DNA of 20,300 bases, taken from assembly GCA_002721375.1 (NCBI GenBank), contig PBKH01000044.1, positions 26,305 through 46,604 on the forward strand, written 5' to 3'. Positions within the stretch are counted from its first letter, which is position 1; each line of letters starts with the position of its first letter. Shown here piece after piece: positions 7,597-14,600 of the stretch. Both the position numbers and the translations under genes were made by a program. The stretch comes from Verrucomicrobiales bacterium (lineage in GTDB: Bacteria > Verrucomicrobiota > Verrucomicrobiia > Limisphaerales > UBA1096). The notes below the pieces were generated by a model that saw nothing but the letters and a program-made list of their open reading frames with translations, was not told the DNA's origin and searched no databases.

Positions 7597-9573
7597 TCAC
7601 TCCTCCAGCAGGGCGCGGATCGCGGCCTCAATAGTGTCCGCACCGGGTACGACGGCCTGCTCCAGCGTCGGGCTGTAGGGGACGGGCGCGTGGGCACCGT
7701 TGAGCCGCCTGACCGGCGCGTCGAGTTCGTCGAAGCCTACGTCGGCCACTCGCGCGGCAATTTCCGAGGCCAAGCCGCACGGGCCGAAAGTCTCGTCCAC
7801 GACGAGCAACCGGCCGGTCCTTGCCACCGACCCAAGGATCGTGTCGAAATCCAGCGGGGACACAGTCCGGGGATCAATCACCTCGATCGAGTGTCCCTCC
7901 CCCGCGAGTTTTTCGGCCACTGTCAGCGTGTGGTGAACCATGAGAGACAGAGCGACGACGGTAGCGTCCGTTCCCTCGCGGGCGACGCGCGCCTGACCGA
8001 AGGGGATCTCGTAATCGGTTTCGGGAACGCAGCCCCGGGTGGCCATCAGTTCGCGATGCTCAAGAAACAGGACAGGGTCATCGCAACGCAGCGCATGATG
8101 AAACAACCCCTTGGCGTCGTACGGGGTCGAGGGCAACAACACGCGAATACCCGGGATGTGTGAGTAGATGGACGCGTAATTCCCGGAGTGATGCGTGGCC
8201 GCGCTGTGCCCAACGCCGATGCATCCCCGGAGTAGGATCGGTATCTTCAACCGGCCGCTGCTCATGTACTGCATCTTGGCCACCTGATTGACGATCTCGC
8301 CGAAGGCGTCGTTGATGAAGTCAACAAACATGAAATCGATCACCGGGCGTGAACCGGTCATTGCAGCGCCGCACCCGAGCCCAACAAAGCCCCGCTCGCA
8401 GATCGGGGTGTCGCAAAGGCGCGTTGCACCGTGTTCCTCGTACAAGCCAAGCGTGGTACCAAAATTGCCACCCCGCTGGCCGATACCCTCGCCCATCACG
8501 AAAATGGTCGGGTTGCGTTTCATCTCAACGGCCAAAGCCTCGAGGGTGGCGCCGACAAATGTCGTCTCCCTGTCACCCGGCTCTGGCGGATCGGGCACAG
8601 CCGCGCCGGCACCGGAAAAGACATGGTCCGTGGCGGTGGCCGAGTCCGGCCAGGCGGCCTGCTCGGCCTCCGCTTGGCCAAGCGCGACCTGTTCAGCAAC
8701 CTCGTCCTCGATGGCTTTCAAATCCCCTGGCTCCGCTTGGTCGGCCTTGATCAACGCTTGGCCAAGCTGCTCGATGGGACAGCGTTCTTTCCACTGATCC
8801 ACCGCCTCGCGAGTGCGATAGGTAAAGTCAGCCATCCCCTCGGCGTGCGCCCGGGTGCGATAGGTTTTGCACTCAATCAATGTCGGGCCGCCCCCCTGTC
8901 GCGCCTGCTCGACAGCCCGCCCGGCTGCCTGCTCGATCTCGTGGACGTTGTTGCCATTGACTTCAATTCCGCAGATGCCGTACTGCTCCGCACGTTGGGC
9001 CACATGCGGGTTGCCGCTGGAATAATCGAACGGCACCTCGGTGGCGAATTGGTTGTTCTCGCAGACGAACATGACCGGCAGTTTCCAGATGGCGGCCATG
9101 TTGAGTCCCTCATGGAAGGCGCCGTTGTTCACGGCTCCATCCCCGAAAAACGCCACGGCCACGTTGTCACTGTCCAGCAGCTTGAAACTGTATCCCCCTC
9201 CGCAGGCCTGAAGAATGCAAGGCCCGACAATGCCGCTGGTACCCATCATCCCGATCTCCGGCTTGAACAGGTGCATGCTGCCACCACGCCCTCCGGAACA
9301 TCCGGTCTCTTTGCCAAACAACTCGGCGATCAACTCTCCCGGCTCCATGCCCTTGGCCAGGGCATGTCCGTGGCCGCGGTGCGTACTAAACACGACATCC
9401 TCCCGGCGCAGGTGATGACACACCCCGGCGGCGATGGCCTCCTGACCGACGTACGTGTGGCAGGCACCGTGAACCAACCCGCGCTGGTGCGCCCTGGCCA
9501 GGGCCAGTTCCGTCTGCCGGATAAGCTGCATTCGGCGATAAAGGATCAGGCCGGATTCCCTCGTGACGTCCAT
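7597..9573 (-). CDS. Fused alpha-beta E1 of a 2-oxoacid/acetoin dehydrogenase complex (ThDP-dependent)
   Basis: The product has 658 residues. Residues 1-305 form the E1 alpha part, with the ThDP/Mg motif starting GDGAVNN (144-150) and ending ENN (172-174). Residues about 338-658 form the E1 beta part: DTPICERGFVGLG, the PVIDFMFVDF stretch, HHSGNYASIYSHIPG and VLLPSTPYDAKGL. An Ala/Glu-rich linker joins the halves. The enzyme decarboxylates a 2-oxoacid, or cleaves acetoin, and acetylates or acylates the E2 lipoate. The alpha C-terminus has a His-Ala-Glu-Gly stretch before TYRTREAV, closer to acetoin dehydrogenases (HFEG) than to the RGHS of pyruvate E1; this is a weak hint. The frame is open to 9729, but that extension runs into the SDR gene and has no family match, so the ATG at 9573, 7 nt after the SDR stop, is used. 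Fused E1 proteins are known in several bacterial phyla. No E3 gene is in the window. Confidence 0.95.
   Translation of the reverse strand: MDVTRESGLILYRRMQLIRQTELALARAHQRGLVHGACHTYVGQEAIAAGVCHHLRREDVVFSTHRGHGHALAKGMEPGELIAELFGKETGCSGGRGGSMHLFKPEIGMMGTSGIVGPCILQACGGGYSFKLLDSDNVAVAFFGDGAVNNGAFHEGLNMAAIWKLPVMFVCENNQFATEVPFDYSSGNPHVAQRAEQYGICGIEVNGNNVHEIEQAAGRAVEQARQGGGPTLIECKTYRTRAHAEGMADFTYRTREAVDQWKERCPIEQLGQALIKADQAEPGDLKAIEDEVAEQVALGQAEAEQAAWPDSATATDHVFSGAGAAVPDPPEPGDRETTFVGATLEALAVEMKRNPTIFVMGEGIGQRGGNFGTTLGLYEEHGATRLCDTPICERGFVGLGCGAAMTGSRPVIDFMFVDFINDAFGEIVNQVAKMQYMSSGRLKIPILLRGCIGVGHSAATHHSGNYASIYSHIPGIRVLLPSTPYDAKGLFHHALRCDDPVLFLEHRELMATRGCVPETDYEIPFGQARVAREGTDATVVALSLMVHHTLTVAEKLAGEGHSIEVIDPRTVSPLDFDTILGSVARTGRLLVVDETFGPCGLASEIAARVADVGFDELDAPVRRLNGAHAPVPYSPTLEQAVVPGADTIEAAIRALLEE
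7600..7606 (-). promoter_or_regulatory. Shine-Dalgarno of the E2 gene, inside the E1 C-terminus
   Basis: GGAGGAG on the minus strand encodes the last Glu codons of E1 and lies 5 nt before the E2 ATG at 7594. It decides the E2 start in favour of ATG over the in-frame GTG at 7600, and implies coupled translation of E1 and E2. Confidence 0.75.
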
Positions 9574-9580
9574 GGGCGTG

Positions 9581-10390
9581 TTATTCGTTAAAGGTCTCAC
9601 TGCCGTGCGAGCCCCCGGCGTTCTGTGCCAGATTACCTCCGTCCATCGGAATGAGCGTGCCAGTAATCCACGACGACGCATCGGACGCGAGAAAAACCGA
9701 CAGGCCGCGGATGTCGTCCGGGTGGCCAAACCGACCGGCCGGGATACCCCCGAGAAAGCGGTCGCGAATTCCCGGGTCGGCGTCGATGCGTTGCTGCAGC
9801 CCCTCGTTCAAAACCTGTGCCGGCAGGATGGCGTTGACCCGGATGCCGCGATGGGCCCACTCGGTGCTCAACTCACGGGTCATTTGGGCCACCGCGCCCA
9901 TGGCCATGCTGTAGCCGATGTGCCCCCGCCCCAGCGCGGAGACGCTCGCAAGCGAACCGATGTTGACGATGCTGCCGCAGCCCTTTGCGAGCATGCGCCG
10001 CCCCGCCTCCTGGCAAGAGCAAAACCGGCCCAGCACAAGATTCCGCCAGGAGGATTCAATGTCCTCGAGTCGAATGGTCTCCGGTTTTTCGCGGACCGCA
10101 TCCCCGGCAACGTTGCCAAGAAAGTCGATCCGGCCAAATGCCTCGTCGATGTCGGTGAACAGGGCTCGGATGTCGTCTGGATTGGAAATGTCGCAGCGGG
10201 CGGCAAGGCTGCGCCGGCCCATCCCCTCGATCGCAGTGGCGACTTCGCGTGCGCCAGCCTCATTGAGGTCGATCAACACCACATCCGCCCCGGCTTCTGC
10301 GAGGGCCAGTGACATGGCCCGGCCCATGCCGCTGGCCGCGCCGGACACGGCTGCCACCTTTCCTGTCAGGTTGAAAAGTGAATCGTTCAT
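9581..10390 (-). CDS. Short-chain dehydrogenase/reductase (SDR) with Met in place of catalytic Lys
   Basis: The product has 269 residues, normal for classical SDRs. The nucleotide-binding motif is SGAASGMGRA (16-25; Gly17, Gly21, Gly23), and Asp41 after beta-2 (LIDLNE) favours NAD(H). NVAG (93-96) replaces the usual NNAG. Ser146 and Tyr160 stand at the catalytic positions. The YxxxK motif instead reads YSMAM (160-164), so the lysine that lowers the Tyr pKa and binds the nicotinamide ribose is Met164; the codons TAC AGC ATG GCC ATG are plain. The rest is conserved (RGIRVNAILPAQV, DASSWITGTLIPMDGG). Family membership is certain; activity as an oxidoreductase is in doubt. It sits 15 nt after the transporter stop and 7 nt before E1, so it is probably co-expressed with both. 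The substrate is unknown. Confidence 0.93.
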   Translation of the reverse strand: MNDSLFNLTGKVAAVSGAASGMGRAMSLALAEAGADVVLIDLNEAGAREVATAIEGMGRRSLAARCDISNPDDIRALFTDIDEAFGRIDFLGNVAGDAVREKPETIRLEDIESSWRNLVLGRFCSCQEAGRRMLAKGCGSIVNIGSLASVSALGRGHIGYSMAMGAVAQMTRELSTEWAHRGIRVNAILPAQVLNEGLQQRIDADPGIRDRFLGGIPAGRFGHPDDIRGLSVFLASDASSWITGTLIPMDGGNLAQNAGGSHGSETFNE

Positions 10391-10405
10391 GATCGCATTG
10401 GGTGA

Positions 10406-12205
10406 CTAGAAAAAGAGTTCCCGGATGAGCGGCATTTGTGTCTGGAAAAAAACTACGGTCGCCATGCCAAGGTAAAAGACGCCACAACCAATCATCCCGG
10501 CACGGTGATACCAGCGGGGGCGCAACTGCGCGGGCAGCAACCGGCAGTTCATCCGCAGGATGAGAAATGCCGTGAAGCCAATGCCAAGGGTATTCAGGTT
10601 GGCGACAATCAGCACCATGATTTTGGGTTTGCTGTAAAAAAGAAAAATCGTCGCACAGACGAATGTCCACAGGACGTAGATGCCAAGAATGGAGTAGTAG
10701 ATTCGTCGGACCTGGTCGGGGCGCATTTTTTCGCGCACGGTCTGGCTGCCGGACCACAGGATATCCGTCCAGCGGCGGCAGACGTCCTCGGCGATGGACA
10801 TTTGACTGGGCAACAGCACCACCAGTCCAACCAGCAGGGTGGCCACCCAGAAGAAAGTCGACAGCCCCGTGCCGGGCGTGAACGCATGCCGCATCCCATC
10901 AGCGCTGATGATGGCTTGGGCCCAGTCAAGCCGGTTGGGATCATCGAACATCGGAGAGTGCGGTGAGAACTGCAGCGAGATGAGCGCCGGCAACGCCATG
11001 CCCATGAAGCAACCCGGCATCCAGATGAACAACTGGTCTGTTCGAATATATCTCCACCAACCGTTCCAGCGCCTGACGTTCTCATCGTTGACGTCAAACG
11101 TCTTGCCGATGTGGCTGAGTGTAATTTTGCGACCACCGATGGCGCTGGGGATCGCCCCCACCGTGCTGCCCATGCCCCAGCCCTTGTCCCGCACGAAGTT
11201 GCTGTAGGTCGCGTTGCCCAACCCACCCCCGCCAGCGTATCCCGCAAAGGCCCCGAGCAGGGCTATTTGGGCCATGAAAAAAATCGGCCAGTGCCCGTGC
11301 TCGCCGCGGAAGGTGAAAATGTTGGCGACATTCTCGCCGTCCCACCGGCCGTCGCCGTCGGCATCGTGATATCCCCAGCCTTCCGTGTCGTGGAAGCCGT
11401 CGCCGTCCTTATCATCCTCGGGCTTCGGCTTCACCACCGCGCCGCGCTTGTTCAGCTTGTATTTCTCCACGACGTCCAGCTTGCCGTCGCGGTCAAAGTC
11501 CTCTCCAGCATCAAGCACGCCGTTGTTGTTTTTGTCCTCCGCCAAAACCACCGGCACATTGCCCACCTTGAAAAACCCGCCGAACACCTTGCCCCAATTA
11601 TCCGCACTGACAAAAAACACGCCGACAATGAGGCAAAACCCCAGCACGATGACCACCTTGGCGGTGAACACCACCTGCATCATGTTGAAAATCTTGCCAC
11701 CAAGAAGGATGGGAAGCGTAACCAGCCCAAGCAACACGTACGCCAGCGTGATCACCAGCGTGCGGTCCGCTTCGCCGGCCGGCTGCCCCTGGATGATCGA
11801 GGCGATCACCGCCGCGCCCTGCGTGGACAACGCCGGGATGAACATGCCGAGGCTCAGCAACAAAAACACTCCCATCCAAAACCGCGGCCCCGGCCGGCTG
11901 CGCATCATCCCAGTGAATACCGGCTCACCACAAAAAAGCGCGTACCTCCCGCATTCCATGTTGTAAAAAACCTGGCAAATGATGGCGACTGCGGCGATCC
12001 ACATCAGTCCCCCGCCATACCGGGCGGTGATCTCCGCGCCGACGAGCCATTCGCCACCAGCGAGTTGAATCCCACACATGACCAGCCCCGGTCCGACAAA
12101 CCCGGTCCAGTTTCGCCAGCTCAACGGTTTCGGCTCGGGCAGTTCCGCCTTGCCCCACGCCGGAAGGCGGTTTTTTTGAGGTTCGGTTTTTGGGGAATCA
12201 CTCAT
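10406..12205 (-). CDS. Nramp-related membrane transporter with EF-hand-like insert
   Basis: The product has 599 residues with about 11-12 hydrophobic segments. It resembles the PVC-type Nramp-like (SLC11/APC-fold) transporters: GFVGPGLVMCG then LAGGEWLVGAE in TM1, KIFNMMQVVF, and SQMSIAEDVCRRW. True Nramp metal transporters carry DPGN in TM1 and MPH in TM6. Here TM1 has Gly-Gly-Glu-Trp (50-53) and the TM6 region reads GGGGLGNATY, so the metal-selecting residues are absent and the cargo is open. Residues about 222-292, between two membrane segments, form a soluble insert with four EF-hand-like loops starting at Asp224, Asp236, Asp265 and Asp281. The first two match the 12-residue loop pattern from Asp1 to Glu12. 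It lies 6 nt after the dehydrogenase stop. No copy of the window palindrome falls in this gene. Confidence 0.85.
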   Translation of the reverse strand: MSDSPKTEPQKNRLPAWGKAELPEPKPLSWRNWTGFVGPGLVMCGIQLAGGEWLVGAEITARYGGGLMWIAAVAIICQVFYNMECGRYALFCGEPVFTGMMRSRPGPRFWMGVFLLLSLGMFIPALSTQGAAVIASIIQGQPAGEADRTLVITLAYVLLGLVTLPILLGGKIFNMMQVVFTAKVVIVLGFCLIVGVFFVSADNWGKVFGGFFKVGNVPVVLAEDKNNNGVLDAGEDFDRDGKLDVVEKYKLNKRGAVVKPKPEDDKDGDGFHDTEGWGYHDADGDGRWDGENVANIFTFRGEHGHWPIFFMAQIALLGAFAGYAGGGGLGNATYSNFVRDKGWGMGSTVGAIPSAIGGRKITLSHIGKTFDVNDENVRRWNGWWRYIRTDQLFIWMPGCFMGMALPALISLQFSPHSPMFDDPNRLDWAQAIISADGMRHAFTPGTGLSTFFWVATLLVGLVVLLPSQMSIAEDVCRRWTDILWSGSQTVREKMRPDQVRRIYYSILGIYVLWTFVCATIFLFYSKPKIMVLIVANLNTLGIGFTAFLILRMNCRLLPAQLRPRWYHRAGMIGCGVFYLGMATVVFFQTQMPLIRELFF

Positions 12206-12211
12206 GCCGGC

Positions 12212-13180
12212 TCACGCATTCGTAACCCCGTTGACGATGTTGGGCAGCGGCTCCCCGTTGATGGCCTTGAGGACAGTCTTCGCTGCGGACTCGCGCAGCG
12301 TGACCACGGCCTGTTCACTCGCAGACGCAATGTGCGACCCGACGATGACGTTTTCCATTCGCAGGATGGGGTGATCTGCCGGAATCGGTTCCGGTGAAAA
12401 GACATCCAGCCCAACGGCACTGATCCGCCCTTGGCCAAGCGCGGCCACCAGCGCATCGGGGTCCACGAGATCACCGCGGCCCACGTTAATCAGGATTGCC
12501 CCCGGCTTCATCTTCGCGATCGACGACTCTTTGATCAACCATCGTGTTTTCTCATTCGACGGGCAGTGGAGGGAAACAAGGTCACTATTGCCAAGCAGGT
12601 CATCCAGCGAAGCCGGCTCGGCGCCGGCCTGTGCAATTTCATCGGCGGGGATCGCGGGATCAAAGACCAACAGTCGGCAGCCGAATCCGGCCAAGCGCTT
12701 GGCCACGGCCTGACCGATCCGGCCAAGGCCGACGATGCCAACTGTCAGCCGTGCCAACGCCCGCATTTGGCCAAGCGGGACGGCCAATCCCCAGTCCCCT
12801 GCCGAGGTCGCGTGGTGATTTTGAAACAGGCACCGCGTGGTGGCCAGTATCAGCCCAAGCGTGTGGTCGGCCACCTCGTCCGTGCAAAACTCCGGCACGT
12901 TGCAGACTGGGATGCCCCGGGTGGCGGCGGCGGCGAGATCCACATTGTCGTAACCGATGCCGTACCGGACGATGACCTTCGCCCGCTCCATCGCGTTCAC
13001 GACGTTGGCATTCACGGGCGCGAACTGGGTGAGCACATGGTCAGCATCCCGCACCACTTCGATCAACGCCTCCGGTGTACGGCACTGGTGCTCGGCTAGT
13101 TCACAACCGCCCGGCACCAGAACCTGTTTCTCAATGTCGAGATTCGGGAAAGTGTAATCAGTGACGACGACCTTAGGCAT
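12212..13180 (-). CDS. D-isomer-specific 2-hydroxyacid dehydrogenase, CtBP-like
   Basis: The product has 322 residues, the usual length. The N- and C-terminal catalytic segments flank a Rossmann domain with GLGRIG (151-156) and the NAD-type acidic Asp174 in VFDP. The catalytic triad is present: Arg235 (NVGRGDLVD), Glu264 (DVFSPEPIP) and His283 (GSHIASAS). The stretch YDNVDLAAAATRGIPVCNVP is typical of the bacterial proteins named C-terminal-binding-protein-like. It should interconvert a D-2-hydroxyacid and a 2-oxoacid with NAD in the cytoplasm. A 2-oxoacid product would suit the E1/E2 genes downstream, but this link is inferred from position only. It starts 15 nt after the DUF1501 stop and ends 6 nt before the transporter. 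Two exact palindrome copies lie in it (12431, 12767), and a further 16-bp palindrome of the same motif covers 12689-12704. Confidence 0.93.
   Translation of the reverse strand: MPKVVVTDYTFPNLDIEKQVLVPGGCELAEHQCRTPEALIEVVRDADHVLTQFAPVNANVVNAMERAKVIVRYGIGYDNVDLAAAATRGIPVCNVPEFCTDEVADHTLGLILATTRCLFQNHHATSAGDWGLAVPLGQMRALARLTVGIVGLGRIGQAVAKRLAGFGCRLLVFDPAIPADEIAQAGAEPASLDDLLGNSDLVSLHCPSNEKTRWLIKESSIAKMKPGAILINVGRGDLVDPDALVAALGQGRISAVGLDVFSPEPIPADHPILRMENVIVGSHIASASEQAVVTLRESAAKTVLKAINGEPLPNIVNGVTNA
12689..12704. repeat. 16-bp palindrome GGCCAAGCGCTTGGCC (remnant of a tandem pair)
   Basis: This is the same inner sequence found in both tandem pairs, but the outer ends have changed (CGGCC on the left, TTGGCCAC on the right). 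It encodes the Ala-Lys-Arg-Leu-Ala after the GLGRIG motif of the hydroxyacid dehydrogenase, so here it coincides with a conserved helix. Confidence 0.8.
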
Positions 13181-13195
13181 GTTACCGATTTTTTA

Positions 13196-14599
13196 TCAGG
13201 CTAAAACGCCGGTGACGATCTGGCCGGAAACGTCGGTCAGTCGAAAGTCGCGGCCGTCGTGAAAGTAGGTGAGCCGCTCGTGGTTCAGGCCGAGCAGGTG
13301 CAGGATGGTAGCGTGAAAGTCGTGGGTGTGAACCGGATCGACCACGGACTTGAGGCCGATCTCGTCGGTGGCCCCGTGCGTGTGACCGGCTCTCACTCCG
13401 GCCCCGGCGAGGAAGGTCGTGAACGCCCAGTTGTGGTGCTCGCGCCCCTTGTGGTCGGCTGAGCTGTTGAACGGCGTCCGGCCAAACTCCGTCGTCCAGA
13501 CGACCAGCGTGTCGTCGAGCAGGCCGCGTTGCTTGAGGTCGGTCAGCAAACCGTAGATCGGCCGGTCGACCTGCTTGGCCAGGCGCTCGTGATCCATCAT
13601 GTCCCCGTGCGAATCCCAATTGCCGGAGGAGCCGGTGTGGATCAATTCGATGAATCGAACCCCGCGCTCGGCCAGGCGCCGCGCCGCAAGGCACTGCCAG
13701 CCAAAGCCATCATTCTGGCCAGGTTTCAAGCCGTACAGTTCGTGCGTGGCATCCGTTTCCCGCGTAAAATCAAACGCCTCCGGCACGGCCATTTGCATCC
13801 CAAACGCGGTTTCAAACGCCCGCATTCGCGCCACCAGTTCCGGGTTGGCCGGCTGCCTGGCCAGATGCTGCTGGTTGCGCCAGCGCAGTGCCGCCAACTC
13901 CAGCTCCTGCAGTTTGCCCGACACGCGCGGCGTGATGTTGGGCACCGGGTTGCTGCCCGGTACAACGCGCGTACCCTGATGTGCTCCCGGCAAAAAGTCC
14001 GAGCCCCAGACCTGTCCCCCGGCGTAGGGCGAGTGCGGGGCGATCACGATGAACGACGGCAGGTTCTGGTTTTCCGTCCCCAGCCCGTAGCTCACCCAGG
14101 CGCCGATGCTCGGGCGCGTCACGGTGAACGAGCCGGTGTGCATGCCGAGCGTGGCGTTGTAGTGGTTCGAGTGGCTGGTGTGCATGCTGTTGATGAACGA
14201 GATGTCATCCACGCATCGGGCCACCTCCGGGAAAAGCGAGCTGACATCCTTGCCGCATTGGCCGTACCGCTTGAACTGCCACTGGGGTGTCTTGAGAAAA
14301 ATCCGCTCGTAGCCAGGCCGGTTTTGGATTTCGGGATGATCCCCCTTGGAGATCTCCTTGCCGTGTTCGCGGTAGAGCTGCGGCTTGTGGTCGAACGTGT
14401 CGAGATGCGACACGCCGCCGCTCAGGTTGATGAAAATGACGCGCCTGGCCTTCGGAGAAAAATGAGTCTTCCGAGGCGCATACTGGTTAGCCTGCTCCGC
14501 CCCCATCATATCGGAAACCAGCGCCGGCATCATCACCGAGCCGGCAACCATCGATCGCAGGAAATGACGTCTGCTTGGGTTGTGGCGGAATGGTTCCAT
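13196..14599 (-). CDS. DUF1501 family protein, Tat-exported
   Basis: The product has 467 residues. A clear Tat signal opens the protein: Ser9-Arg10-Arg11-His-Phe-Leu, then a hydrophobic core to about residue 33 with a cleavage-like region near Gly-Ala-Glu. Family signatures are RRVIFINLSGGVSHLDTFDH, FINSMHTSHSNHYNA, GNWDSHGDM, VVWTTEFGRTPF, KGREHHNWAF and HDFHATILHLLGLNHERLTY. The His/Asp pattern fits a metal-binding phosphatase/sulfatase-like fold, but no reaction is proven for the family. It follows the DUF1549/DUF1553 stop by one base (TGA-C-ATG), the standard pairing of these families, and precedes the hydroxyacid dehydrogenase by 15 nt. It is clearly diverged from the other full DUF1501 protein at 3129-4580, so the two are not a recent duplication. 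Confidence 0.94.
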   Translation of the reverse strand: MEPFRHNPSRRHFLRSMVAGSVMMPALVSDMMGAEQANQYAPRKTHFSPKARRVIFINLSGGVSHLDTFDHKPQLYREHGKEISKGDHPEIQNRPGYERIFLKTPQWQFKRYGQCGKDVSSLFPEVARCVDDISFINSMHTSHSNHYNATLGMHTGSFTVTRPSIGAWVSYGLGTENQNLPSFIVIAPHSPYAGGQVWGSDFLPGAHQGTRVVPGSNPVPNITPRVSGKLQELELAALRWRNQQHLARQPANPELVARMRAFETAFGMQMAVPEAFDFTRETDATHELYGLKPGQNDGFGWQCLAARRLAERGVRFIELIHTGSSGNWDSHGDMMDHERLAKQVDRPIYGLLTDLKQRGLLDDTLVVWTTEFGRTPFNSSADHKGREHHNWAFTTFLAGAGVRAGHTHGATDEIGLKSVVDPVHTHDFHATILHLLGLNHERLTYFHDGRDFRLTDVSGQIVTGVLA

Positions 14600-14600
14600 G

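Noticed and set aside
9574..9729. N-terminal extension of E1 to 9729
   Set aside because: It runs inside the SDR gene, is Arg-rich without family similarity, and the ATG at 9573 gives the normal E1 alpha start.
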